This document shows positions 1-7,448 of a stretch of 26,043 nucleotides of DNA, in pieces (the stretch's first letter is position 1; each line of letters opens with the position of its first letter). The stretch covers positions 1-26,043 of the forward strand of contig CAJUFE010000016.1 in NCBI GenBank assembly GCA_910585635.1, given 5' to 3'. Origin of the DNA: an uncultured Lachnospiraceae bacterium. GTDB taxonomy: Bacteria > Bacillota > Clostridia > Lachnospirales > Lachnospiraceae. Below the pieces are notes generated by a model. The model made no database searches. It was not told the DNA's origin and worked only from the letters and a program-made list of their open reading frames with translations. The position numbers and the translations under genes are program-made.

Positions 1-24
1 CGCCGCTGAGAAGCGGCGCTTTTT
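1..24 (+). terminator. Rho-independent terminator-like hairpin
   Basis: A perfect 7-bp GC-rich stem (1-7 with 12-18) has a GAGA loop and is followed by C and five T. It may extend one pair beyond the left edge. It has the form of an intrinsic terminator for a gene to the left. It lies where the N-terminal coding part of the following acyltransferase would be expected, which supports that gene being truncated. Confidence 0.6.
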
Positions 25-37
25 ACAGTGGGGGCGG

Positions 38-910
38 ATGGTTTTACGTTTACGTTTTAAGTTGCGGAAACTGATCTTGTTGTGGATACAGATTGAAACT
101 TATAATATTGCAGTGATGTTGGTCGCATATAGGATCAATGTTTTGCAGTGGACTGGAATGAAAGATTTTATCTTACAGCTATTCCCGATATGGCAAGGAA
201 AATGGTGGTTTATGACAGCGTATATCATCATCTATATTTTGAACCCATATATGAAACAGTTTGCAAAAAGTATATCGCAATATGACTATATAAAGTTTTT
301 GGCTATATGTTTGATGTTATGGTCGGTCATCCCTACGATATTAGGAATATTTTGTAATGATACAGAAGTATCATTATACTATACAAGGGCAGTGTGGCTG
401 ATGATTGTATGGTTTACGGGTGGATATATAAGAATATATGGTCATCAAGATATCGGACCGATAAAATCCTGGAAAAGGGTGTTTATGATCACTTTAGTGC
501 TAATCTTCGGTTCGATCATGGTCATAAAGCGTTTTGGTGCGTTTTTTGCATGGTTGGGGACAACCGAACCAGCATATCTTTGGCGGCCAAATACTACTCC
601 TATGTATGTACTCAGTGTTAGTTTGTTTTGTATATTCCTTGATATGAAACTGCCATATTGGAAAATAGTCGATAGGGTCGCGTCAACGACATTGGGGATC
701 TATCTGCTACATGATTCTGTATTGGCTGGATATATATGGGGGCATATTTTCAAAAATAGTATGTATGCAGATTCGCCATTTTTGATCATGCATATTTTAT
801 CAACAACGATAGTGATCTTTCTGATCGGGGCAGGGATAGACCTAATAAGACAGAATCTGTCGAAAAAGACGGTTGAGAAAGGAATAGATGTGCTATTAAA
901 AGCAAAGTGA
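38..910 (+). pseudogene. Acyltransferase-3 family membrane protein, 5'-truncated
   Basis: This encodes 290 residues of an integral membrane acyltransferase of the type found in surface-polysaccharide clusters, which usually O-acetylates sugars. What is seen: a basic RFKLRK segment leading into a membrane helix, the family-like K-WWFMTAYIIIYILNPYM stretch (about residues 55-72), further hydrophobic helices, and a late GIYLLHDSVL motif. Full-length relatives have about 70-90 more N-terminal residues, including the first helix with its conserved His and an ISGY-type motif. Those are missing. The frame is open to the left edge, but the residues it encodes there do not look like the family and a terminator-like hairpin sits there. 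In the next frame, bases 27-47 read S-G-G-G-W-F-Y, so a frameshift is possible. The gene is much more AT-rich than the rest of the window. The ATG at 38 is only nominal, because no ribosome binding site precedes it. Confidence 0.65.
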
Positions 911-1355
911 GATCAAGAGATAAAGGAGAATAGATATTAAAATATATCGAATAAAAATTTAGTTGCCTGAAGGAAGATGATCCTATACTGTCTCTGCTTT
1001 TAAAAATGGTAAAAACCTTTGAGGCACCTACCTTTGGCTGGGGATACTATCCAAGAATTGCCCTAAATACTTTTCAACATTATAGATTGAAACTACTATA
1101 GATATTTTAACATTTTCTTGCATGGTCTTTCATTTCATTCTAAATAATGTGTTATGGCCAGCTCACCAAGTAAACGTCCATGCGCCCGGCAGCTAACGCC
1201 CACCACACAGAAATGGCTGGCTGGCGCATTTGGCATACCTGAACTTGGGCCGTCTATCTGGCGGCGGACTTTTGAAGTAACATCCATGCACATTTCAAAA
1301 TAATATCGTTTTTACAACGGATAACATAGATTTTATAGATTTCTAGAACTGAATG
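911..1355. other. Intergenic region with probable gene remnants
   Basis: No convincing gene is present. At about 922-928 there is a good ribosome binding site (AAAGGAG). It is followed, where a start codon should be, by ATT and a short reading frame that stops at 961, which looks like the 5' end of a lost next gene of the polysaccharide operon. At about 1018-1095 a stretch beginning TTTGAGGCACC resembles the right arm and flank of the inverted repeat at 3859-3933. Bases about 1155-1272 are strikingly GC-rich within an AT-rich spacer and match nothing I recognise. Confidence 0.4.
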
Positions 1356-1384
1356 TTGCGAAAAATAGCAGAAAATGATATACT
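1356..1384 (+). promoter_or_regulatory. Sigma-A promoter of the polymerase-like gene
   Basis: TTGCGA (1356-1361), a 17-bp spacer and TATACT (1379-1384). The predicted transcript begins near 1391, which leaves no leader for a TTG start at 1395 and favours the ATG at 1428. Confidence 0.65.
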
Positions 1385-1427
1385 GTAAAAATGTTTGGAA
1401 AATACTTGGAAAAGGAAAAGTGATGAT

Positions 1428-3803
1428 ATGAGCAGTATGAAGAAGATGGCACGCGGAGATCAGATCAACCTGTCGCAGATACTTGATACTTTATATCTAT
1501 TCATACTGGCTATATATCTTTTACGCGCTTTTTTTGACACAGCCCTCCTCTCGATCCCCTGGCCAGGTCGCAGTACAGATATCTTGCGGACCGCTGTGAT
1601 TGGCGTAGTCCTATTAAAAATAGGGTATTCGTCGGGCTACAGAGGAAAAGGCTGGCTGGCGGCGCTCTTTATTGCCAGTGTTTTTTGGCTGTCGTGGATG
1701 TCTACAGGCTATTGGTTTTTGTTTGAATACCCACTGTTGATCTTGGGGACAAAGGATATCCCTTACAAAAAGATCCTGAAGGTATACTTCTGGTGTGGCT
1801 TCTTTGTAGTAGGGACCTCCGTCATGGCCTCATTGACCGGAGCGGTCCGGGATCTGGTCTATGTGAAGGATGGGATGTACAGGCATTCCTTTGGTATCTG
1901 CTATACTACGGACTTTGCGGCCCATGTCATCTATCTGCTCCTGGTATTTTGGGTGGCATATGAACGTGTCCCTGCGGCCGTGACAGCCGCACTCTTTCTG
2001 CTGTTTGCTTTGTTCCAGTTCCGTTATTGCAATACGGAATGCAGCGAGGTGGTGGCTTTGCTGTCGGTAGTGGGTGTCTTGTATGTATGGCTGGTGTCAT
2101 TTGCAGAGAAGTGGGCAAAGAAGAAGAACGGGATCTGGCGCGGCATTTCACGAGTGGTATGGCTGATGGACCGGCTCTTGACGGTCTTCATGGGGATCTG
2201 TGCGGGGTGTGCTATCTGGATGTCGATCCATTGGGCGGAGTATGGGATATTACTGCGGATCAATGACTGGATATCCGGCAGGCTGCGTTTAGCCAAGGAT
2301 GCCTTTGACCGTTACGGCTTCACGTTTTTCGGTACGGCATTTGACATGATCGGGGCGGGTGGGGATACCACATCTCGTGCAGGCTATAACTTCGTGGACA
2401 GCTCCTTCTGCATGATCCTGGTGCGGTATGGGATAGCGGTCCTGGCGGCGGTGCTGATCATCTATTTTGTGGTTGAGCGAAAGGCGTTAAAGAATGGGGA
2501 CCGGAAGCTGATGGTGGCGTTTGCCCTGGTGTCGATCCACAGCCTGATCGAGCATCATCTGTTGGAATTGGCTTATGACCCTTTCATCCTCCTGGCGTTT
2601 GCGGAGTTTTCGCCGGACAGGCAGGGATGGGGATGGCTGCGGAGGCCAGAGGGCCGGAGAGATGCGGTGCATGGACATGAGGGCAAGAACGATAGGGGCA
2701 AAAGTGATAGGAGCAAGAAGGATGGAGGATCGGAGGATGCCGCGCGAAAGGATAGGCTAGCTGCGTACATCGGCTATTGCATCGGAGGGATCCTGATCCT
2801 CTTGATGGCTCCGAAGATCTTGCAGTATGGGAGGACCATCGTCACCATACTGGAGCTGCATAAGTTTTGGCGGCACCGGTATTTTATCATCGCATTGTCG
2901 GCGGTGGCGCTGGCGGTGGTGCTGTTGATCAAATGGACAGTGGACCTGATCTGCCTGAAGTTGAGGAAGGAAAGAGCGGACAGGCGAAAGAGCTGGGGAG
3001 CTGTCGGGTGCGGTGTCTTCTTGCTCTGTACCTTAGCCGGATCAGAATATGTGATCAAGAGAGGGACGGTATCCTATGAGGAGTCCTTATCGGCAGGCAG
3101 ACAGGTAATCTTAGCCCTGCAGGGAGCGGATCTGGCAGACCTCAGGATCTATGTGGATGATATCCCAGTGGTCTATGAGCGGCAGGTCCAGGGGCTATCG
3201 GACCGGGTCTTGAGTGCGGACAGCGCGGTGTCAAAGGAGGGGAAGATCGTCCTGCTGGCCAGGAAGGACCGGGATATCTTCCGGCTGATGGAGGCGGGGT
3301 GCTGGTTCGGAGAGCTGTCGGACCGCCAGGGGATCTATACCGACAGTGAGGAGGCGGTCCGGGTCCTGGAGGGACAGGGGATCGCCATGCACGACTATTA
3401 TAGTGTGCAGAAGGAGGAGGATCTGGCCGATCTGGCGGGCCGGAACGGTCTGGAGCTGAGCGAGGGCGGGAGCCTGCTGATCGAAGGCGCGGACCGGTCC
3501 CTGATCCATGGAGCGGGCGAGGTGATCTATCGCGGGAGACTGCGTGTGGAATATACGATCAGACTACTGGACAGCTCCATCACAGACGGTGAGCTGGCGA
3601 AGGCCAGGCTCTCCTTTGACTGGGGGGAGCGGATCATCAAGGAGCAGCCGATCACCAGAGCCGATCTGGATGAGAACGGATGTGGTACGGTGGTGATCGA
3701 GGAGTGGGTAGACAGCTTGGAAGGCGGGGAATTCTTGCTGTTTGCTGATGGGGATACGAGGATGTTGGTCGAGAGTATACGGTATGGGAAGGTTGGGAAG
3801 TAG
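1428..3803 (+). CDS. Wzy/O-antigen polymerase-like membrane protein with extracytoplasmic C-terminal domain
   Basis: This is a 791-residue protein. Roughly residues 15-410 form a bundle of about ten membrane helices resembling polysaccharide polymerase/ligase (Wzy, O-antigen ligase-like) proteins of Clostridia, including a late YNFVDSSFCMILVRYG region and an IHSLIEHHLLELAYDPF helix. A very charged linker (about 412-445) follows, then three more helices (about 450-555), then a soluble part of about 240 residues rich in charged residues that should lie outside the membrane. It probably joins or transfers glycan units at the membrane, but no catalytic residue can be assigned, so the activity is inferred from topology. 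The ATG at 1428 is chosen because AAAGG at 1411-1415 precedes it and the promoter predicts transcription from about 1391. A TTG at 1395 would add 11 residues. It stands alone and is convergent with the next gene. Confidence 0.6.
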   Translation: MSSMKKMARGDQINLSQILDTLYLFILAIYLLRAFFDTALLSIPWPGRSTDILRTAVIGVVLLKIGYSSGYRGKGWLAALFIASVFWLSWMSTGYWFLFEYPLLILGTKDIPYKKILKVYFWCGFFVVGTSVMASLTGAVRDLVYVKDGMYRHSFGICYTTDFAAHVIYLLLVFWVAYERVPAAVTAALFLLFALFQFRYCNTECSEVVALLSVVGVLYVWLVSFAEKWAKKKNGIWRGISRVVWLMDRLLTVFMGICAGCAIWMSIHWAEYGILLRINDWISGRLRLAKDAFDRYGFTFFGTAFDMIGAGGDTTSRAGYNFVDSSFCMILVRYGIAVLAAVLIIYFVVERKALKNGDRKLMVAFALVSIHSLIEHHLLELAYDPFILLAFAEFSPDRQGWGWLRRPEGRRDAVHGHEGKNDRGKSDRSKKDGGSEDAARKDRLAAYIGYCIGGILILLMAPKILQYGRTIVTILELHKFWRHRYFIIALSAVALAVVLLIKWTVDLICLKLRKERADRRKSWGAVGCGVFLLCTLAGSEYVIKRGTVSYEESLSAGRQVILALQGADLADLRIYVDDIPVVYERQVQGLSDRVLSADSAVSKEGKIVLLARKDRDIFRLMEAGCWFGELSDRQGIYTDSEEAVRVLEGQGIAMHDYYSVQKEEDLADLAGRNGLELSEGGSLLIEGADRSLIHGAGEVIYRGRLRVEYTIRLLDSSITDGELAKARLSFDWGERIIKEQPITRADLDENGCGTVVIEEWVDSLEGGEFLLFADGDTRMLVESIRYGKVGK

Positions 3804-3858
3804 GGGAAGACCCAGAAGGAGAGATGGGATAGGGGAGGCTAAAACGTAAAGATAAGGT

Positions 3859-3933
3859 AGTGCCTCAAAAGATGGCCGCAGTGGTATGGCAGGGCAATGG
3901 CGGCTCTGCCGCCGCAGCATCTTTTGAGGCACT
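3859..3933. repeat. Large inverted repeat between convergent genes
   Basis: A 16-bp perfect inverted repeat (3859-3874 with 3918-3933, core GTGCCTCAAAAGATG) encloses 43 bp. The loop contains a smaller GGCGG/CCGCC hairpin. No T-run follows, so it is not a classic terminator, although it lies between two converging genes. The right arm and flank resemble sequence near 1018-1095, so it may be the end of a mobile or dispersed element. Confidence 0.6.
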
Positions 3934-4017
3934 CACCTGTCTCTGGATCATTTACAGACCTTCTCCACAATAGACTGGAAAAGGGAGGAGCGGCAGCCGC
4001 TCATCCTGGCAGGCTGT

Positions 4018-5088
4018 TCAAGAGCCCATGCTCTCTGCGATCTGTTCGATCGCATCCAGCGATAGACTGGGGATAAATCCTTTGATCTCCTCGACCGAGA
4101 ACCTTCCGGACTGTAACATGTTCATTGCTGTCTGCCTCGCCTCTTCCTGCCGTCCTTCCAGTCGTCCTTCCTGCCGTCCCTCCCGTCGTCCTTCCTGCCG
4201 TCCTTCATCCATCAGCATCCTCCCAACCTGGGTCATGCCCAACACCTCCTTGATATACCGCGTGGTCTCCTTATCGATCACCTTGTCCGTAAAGCTCAAG
4301 ATCCCGGACAGTACAAAGGTCTCCTGCTCCTTATCCGGGATCTGTCTGGCCAGGTCCACACACTGCCTGATGGCTTTTTGCTTCATCTCCTGCCCCCTAT
4401 AGGTCAGGGGCAGGATGACCAGGTGCATCAGCACCTCGTCCGTCACCCGGCCTTCTGCGATCCGGTCCCTGGCCTCCGCCAGCCATCTCTCGGAAGGGAC
4501 CCCCACCAGATAGGCGGCCTCTGTCCGTATACGGCAGGCGGTCCGGTCCAAGACCGTCCCCGCCTCCTCGATATCCGCCGTATATAAGACCATCATGTGG
4601 ACATCCGGTCTCTTGCCCTCCCGCAGATATCGGTCGATCACATCCAGGATATAGCGGCCATACTTGGTGAGGTCCTCTTCCTTGCAGGTGCTCTCATAGT
4701 CTAAGATCGCCACACTCCCGTCCTCCAGCTCGAAGAGGTTATCCATCCTGAGCTCTCTGGCCCGGACGATCGGGATGTTGGTGGGGCGGACATCCACTAC
4801 CTTCAGATCGCTCCCCAGGCCGAACAGGGAAAGGGGCTTCCCCTTCATCCTGTCCCCAAAGAGCTTAGAGACGATATCCTTGTTCTGGTATGCGATCGAC
4901 TTATCGCGATCTTGTGCCGGGCTCCCTGCGGCCTGCCTGCTGCTGCTCGGCCTTCTCTTGGTCTTTTTTGTCTCCACCTTTCTCTTGGTCTCTTTTGTCT
5001 CCACCTTTCTTTTGATCCTTTCTAGCCCGCTGCTATGCGGCACTGGCCGAAACCCCTTTATCCAGGAACGGTCAGGGCTACTCTCCAT
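4018..5088 (-). CDS. Rpn family / PD-(D/E)XK nuclease-transposase-like protein
   Basis: This is a 356-residue protein resembling the Rpn (recombination-promoting nuclease, formerly transposase_31/PDDEXK) group that is multicopy in Lachnospiraceae. What is seen: an N-terminal Lys/Thr-rich tail with a ninefold-residue duplication (KRKVETKxT twice); a body starting about residue 60 (DKSIAYQNKDIVSKLFGDRM) that contains LEDGSVAILDYES, a plausible nuclease core strand; and a C-terminal coiled run of GRQEGRxEG units made of 12-bp DNA repeats. Family members are thought to cleave DNA and promote recombination; here this is inference. No good ribosome binding site precedes the ATG at 5088 and the promoter lies only 6 bp upstream, so translation may be leaderless or start at the GTG of the first KRKVE. 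The variable repeats suggest length variation by slippage. Confidence 0.65.
   Translation of the reverse strand: MESSPDRSWIKGFRPVPHSSGLERIKRKVETKETKRKVETKKTKRRPSSSRQAAGSPAQDRDKSIAYQNKDIVSKLFGDRMKGKPLSLFGLGSDLKVVDVRPTNIPIVRARELRMDNLFELEDGSVAILDYESTCKEEDLTKYGRYILDVIDRYLREGKRPDVHMMVLYTADIEEAGTVLDRTACRIRTEAAYLVGVPSERWLAEARDRIAEGRVTDEVLMHLVILPLTYRGQEMKQKAIRQCVDLARQIPDKEQETFVLSGILSFTDKVIDKETTRYIKEVLGMTQVGRMLMDEGRQEGRREGRQEGRLEGRQEEARQTAMNMLQSGRFSVEEIKGFIPSLSLDAIEQIAESMGS
4136..4206. repeat. 12-bp tandem repeats encoding GRQEG-type coiled tail
   Basis: These are degenerate 12-bp units (of the TGCCGTCCTTCC type) repeated about five to six times in the 3' part of the Rpn-like gene. They encode the charged GRQEGRREGRQEGRLEGRQE tail. 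Twelve is a multiple of three, so gain or loss of units keeps the frame. Confidence 0.7.
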
Positions 5089-5094
5089 GTTATG

Positions 5095-5123
5095 AGCATA
5101 ACATAGCTTTTGCGATCCTGCAA
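5095..5123 (-). promoter_or_regulatory. Promoter of the Rpn-like gene (minus strand)
   Basis: On the minus strand: TTGCAG (5123-5118), a 17-bp spacer and TATGCT (5100-5095). The predicted start point falls at or next to the ATG at 5088, implying a leaderless or nearly leaderless message. Confidence 0.5.
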
Positions 5124-5225
5124 GATATGTTAGACTATAATGTAAAATATCCCCATGGTGTATTTGGCCAAGTGTCCGATGCGGAGAACTGACAGGGTTA
5201 CAGTCCCTTTAGGGAGGCCAGGAGG

Positions 5226-5254
5226 TAACGGTTCAGGGTATCTGAACGGTTACG
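5226..5254. repeat. Dispersed palindromic repeat, full copy
   Basis: Two 12-bp arms, GTAACGGTTCAG (5226-5237) and CTGAACGGTTAC (5243-5254), pair with one mismatch around GGTAT. The right half recurs at 6016-6035 and 25111-25131. The rest of the spacer 5124-5293 holds no gene I can support. Confidence 0.55.
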
Positions 5255-5293
5255 CCAGGAGAGCAGGACCTTTGGAGTACACGCACAGCATCA

Positions 5294-5322
5294 TTGACAT
5301 TTTGGCAACGGTAAAATATAAT
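5294..5322 (+). promoter_or_regulatory. Perfect consensus sigma-A promoter
   Basis: TTGACA (5294-5299), exactly 17 bp, then TATAAT (5317-5322): a full match to the sigma-A consensus. It predicts a transcript from about 5329 with a leader of roughly 97 bases before the HD-domain gene. The leader contains an imperfect hairpin at about 5361-5391 (CCATTTAGAAA pairing with TTTTCTAACATGG). Confidence 0.8.
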
Positions 5323-5425
5323 CCTTATAAATGTAAGTTCCTCAAAGATCTTAGCAGTGGATCCATTTAGAAACCGTGTTTTCTAACATGGGATGAAAAT
5401 ATAAAGCGCGGAGGAGAAGCCCGAT

Positions 5426-6013
5426 ATGCAAGAACGATTAAAGCAACAGCTGGATTTCGCACTGATGATCGATAAGGAGAAGAACATCTTCCGCCAGACC
5501 CACCTGTCTGGCCATGGACGGAATGAGAATGATGCAGAGCATGCCTGGCACATGGCGATCATGGCCTATCTGCTGCGGGAGTATGCTAATGAGGAGGTGG
5601 ATATCGCCAAGGTCATGCTGATGTGCCTGATCCATGATATCGTGGAGATCGAAGCGGGGGATACCTATGCCTATGATGCGGAGGGCATAAAGACCCAGAA
5701 GGCCAGGGAGGACGCGGCGAAGGAGAAGCTGTACTCGATCCTGCCGGAGGACCAGAAGAGGGAGCTGGTCGCCCTGTTCGACGAGTTCGAGGCCTATGAG
5801 ACCCCAGAAGCGAAGTTCGCCCACACCATGGACAACCTGCAGCCATTGCTGCTGAACAACAGCAACGGCGGGGGCGACTGGAAGGAGCACCAGGTGAGCG
5901 CGGCGCAGGTATACGGCCGGCAGGCGCGGTCGAGAGAGGGGTCTGAGCGCCTCTTTGCCGTGATCGATCAGATCATCCAGGAGAATATCGAGAAGGGGAA
6001 CCTGACGAAATGA
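5426..6013 (+). CDS. HD-domain phosphohydrolase (YfbR/HDDC2-like 5'-deoxynucleotidase)
   Basis: This is a 195-residue cytoplasmic protein. The metal-binding HD signature is complete: H39 in NDAEHAWHMA, H70-D71 in LIHDIVEIEAGD and D136 in HTMDNLQP. R23, E74 and the spacing also fit the HD_3 (YfbR/HDDC2) group, whose members dephosphorylate deoxynucleoside monophosphates using divalent metal. The length is usual for the family. The start is supported by GGAGGAG about 9 bases upstream. It is driven by a perfect consensus promoter. A 175-bp spacer without an evident terminator separates it from the ATPase gene downstream, so co-transcription is possible. The exact substrate cannot be told from sequence. 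Confidence 0.85.
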   Translation: MQERLKQQLDFALMIDKEKNIFRQTHLSGHGRNENDAEHAWHMAIMAYLLREYANEEVDIAKVMLMCLIHDIVEIEAGDTYAYDAEGIKTQKAREDAAKEKLYSILPEDQKRELVALFDEFEAYETPEAKFAHTMDNLQPLLLNNSNGGGDWKEHQVSAAQVYGRQARSREGSERLFAVIDQIIQENIEKGNLTK

Positions 6014-6015
6014 CC

Positions 6016-6035
6016 CAGGGCATCTGGACTGTTAC
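6016..6035. repeat. Dispersed repeat, diverged half copy
   Basis: CAGGGCATCTGGACTGTTAC begins just after the stop of the HD gene and matches the right half of the palindrome at 5226-5254 and the copy at 25111-25131 with few changes. A short TGACG/CGTCA dyad follows it (about 6041-6057). Confidence 0.45.
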
Positions 6036-6188
6036 GACTTGACGTAGCCAGCGTCAGGCCCGGATCGTGTGCAGGCTGTCGCAGAGGCCCTAGATGGCCA
6101 CGGCTTCCACTATCCAGAGAACAGCCTCAGATATCAAAGAGATAACTGATAAATGTTGATAATAAGGGATCTATAAGGAGTTTAGCCC

Positions 6189-7448
6189 ATGATCAGGCGT
6201 TTTACGTGTTCAAATTTTAGGAATATCGAGGTGGAGGATCTGGCATTTGGACGGATCAATCTGCTCATCGGCCCCAATAATGCTGGGAAGAGTAATTTTA
6301 TCCGTGCGCTTTCGTTTTCTGCCAATATGGTGAACCATGCAGGTAAAGACACGATTTCCGGTTTTCTTGCGGAAGTGCAGCGGAACGGATCTTCTGCGAT
6401 CTGCCGCCGCGGCGGACATGATGAGCAGGTGAGCTTAAAGTGGCGGATCGCATTAAAGGAGGAGGAGGTAGACTATTCTCTGGTGTTCCAGCCCGGAAGT
6501 GATGAGAATGGTCCCTTTATAAAAAAAGAAGCTGTTGACAGTGCAAAGATCATCCCAGGGAAAAAAAGGCCTTTTAACTTTTTCCTCTTCCATGATGAAA
6601 AGGCAGGATACGGGATGTTTTCCACGGCTCGGAAAAAAGGAAAACTGAACAAGAGGAAGCATGTGCTGGCTGACCAGGATGAGAGTGCTCTGCTCCAGTT
6701 TGATCGATTGGTGCTCCAGAATAGGGATCTGATCGAACATTCGTATGTGAGTAAGGATCTATTTGGGATGCTGGAGGAGATGCGTGCCTATTTTTCTAAA
6801 TTTTATGCATATATGTCTTCTAAATTTGACCTCGATAAGGTCCGTCAGTTGCAAGACCCTAATGGCAATGGGAATTTCCTTGCAAAGGACGGTTCGAACT
6901 TTTTGAATGTCTATCGGCAGGCATGCCGATCAGATCCAGATTTTGAGGCGAGGTTTTTTGCCAAGATGCAAGCTCTGATCACGGATCTGACAGAGATCAG
7001 GATCGTTGAGGGGCTGGATAAGATCGGGATGAAGCTTTTTATGGGGCAGGAGTCATACTTGCTCTCAGAGGTGTCAGACGGCACCATAGAAGCGCTGCTA
7101 TTGGCTCTGCTGACCAGCATGCCTCAAAAGCAGGCCCCGACCTTGTTAGCGATCGATGAACCGGAGGTGAACCTCCATCCGGCCTGGCAGGCGGTCTTAG
7201 CCAAATGGCTGCAGATGTCCGGTAATTTCAAGCAATGCTTTATCAGCACCCATTCCTCCGATCTTCTGGATGCATTTACAGAAGGATTTCGGGATGGAGC
7301 TGTGGATATCTTTGTGTATGACCAGATGGGGAGGAACACCTTCAGACCGCTGGACCGTGAACGGGTCAATGATGAATTAGAAAAAGGCTGGCTGCTGGGG
7401 GACCTGTATCGTGTGAACGACCCATCGATCGGGGGATGGCCATGGTGA
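6189..7448 (+). CDS. AAA family ATPase (AAA_15/AAA_21, OLD-like ATPase module)
   Basis: This is a 419-residue SMC/RecF-like ATPase. Walker A is GPNNAGKS (28-35) right after the N-terminal CSNFRNIE strand. The signature and Walker B region is LLAIDEPEVNLHP with D323-E324, and the switch histidine is H355 in STHSSD. The inserted middle (about 60-270) is poorly conserved, as in AAA_15/AAA_21 proteins. It has no fused toprim domain, unlike full-length OLD nucleases; the next gene, which overlaps it, seems to supply that function. A ribosome binding site (AAGGAG) precedes the ATG. Such ATPases typically sense phage or regulate a partner nuclease; that role is inferred here from the pairing. Confidence 0.88.
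   Translation: MIRRFTCSNFRNIEVEDLAFGRINLLIGPNNAGKSNFIRALSFSANMVNHAGKDTISGFLAEVQRNGSSAICRRGGHDEQVSLKWRIALKEEEVDYSLVFQPGSDENGPFIKKEAVDSAKIIPGKKRPFNFFLFHDEKAGYGMFSTARKKGKLNKRKHVLADQDESALLQFDRLVLQNRDLIEHSYVSKDLFGMLEEMRAYFSKFYAYMSSKFDLDKVRQLQDPNGNGNFLAKDGSNFLNVYRQACRSDPDFEARFFAKMQALITDLTEIRIVEGLDKIGMKLFMGQESYLLSEVSDGTIEALLLALLTSMPQKQAPTLLAIDEPEVNLHPAWQAVLAKWLQMSGNFKQCFISTHSSDLLDAFTEGFRDGAVDIFVYDQMGRNTFRPLDRERVNDELEKGWLLGDLYRVNDPSIGGWPW

Noticed and set aside
3859..3933. Inverted repeat as a classical bidirectional terminator
   Set aside because: No T-run on either strand and a 43-bp loop; left as a repeat of unknown role.
5136..5141. TATAAT as a plus-strand promoter
   Set aside because: No -35 hexamer at 16-19 bp; the nearest TTGCGA is 20 bp away. 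The promoter at 5294-5322 is far better.
5155..5370. 71-codon frame upstream of the HD gene
   Set aside because: It overlaps the palindromic repeat and the consensus promoter, and its product resembles nothing.
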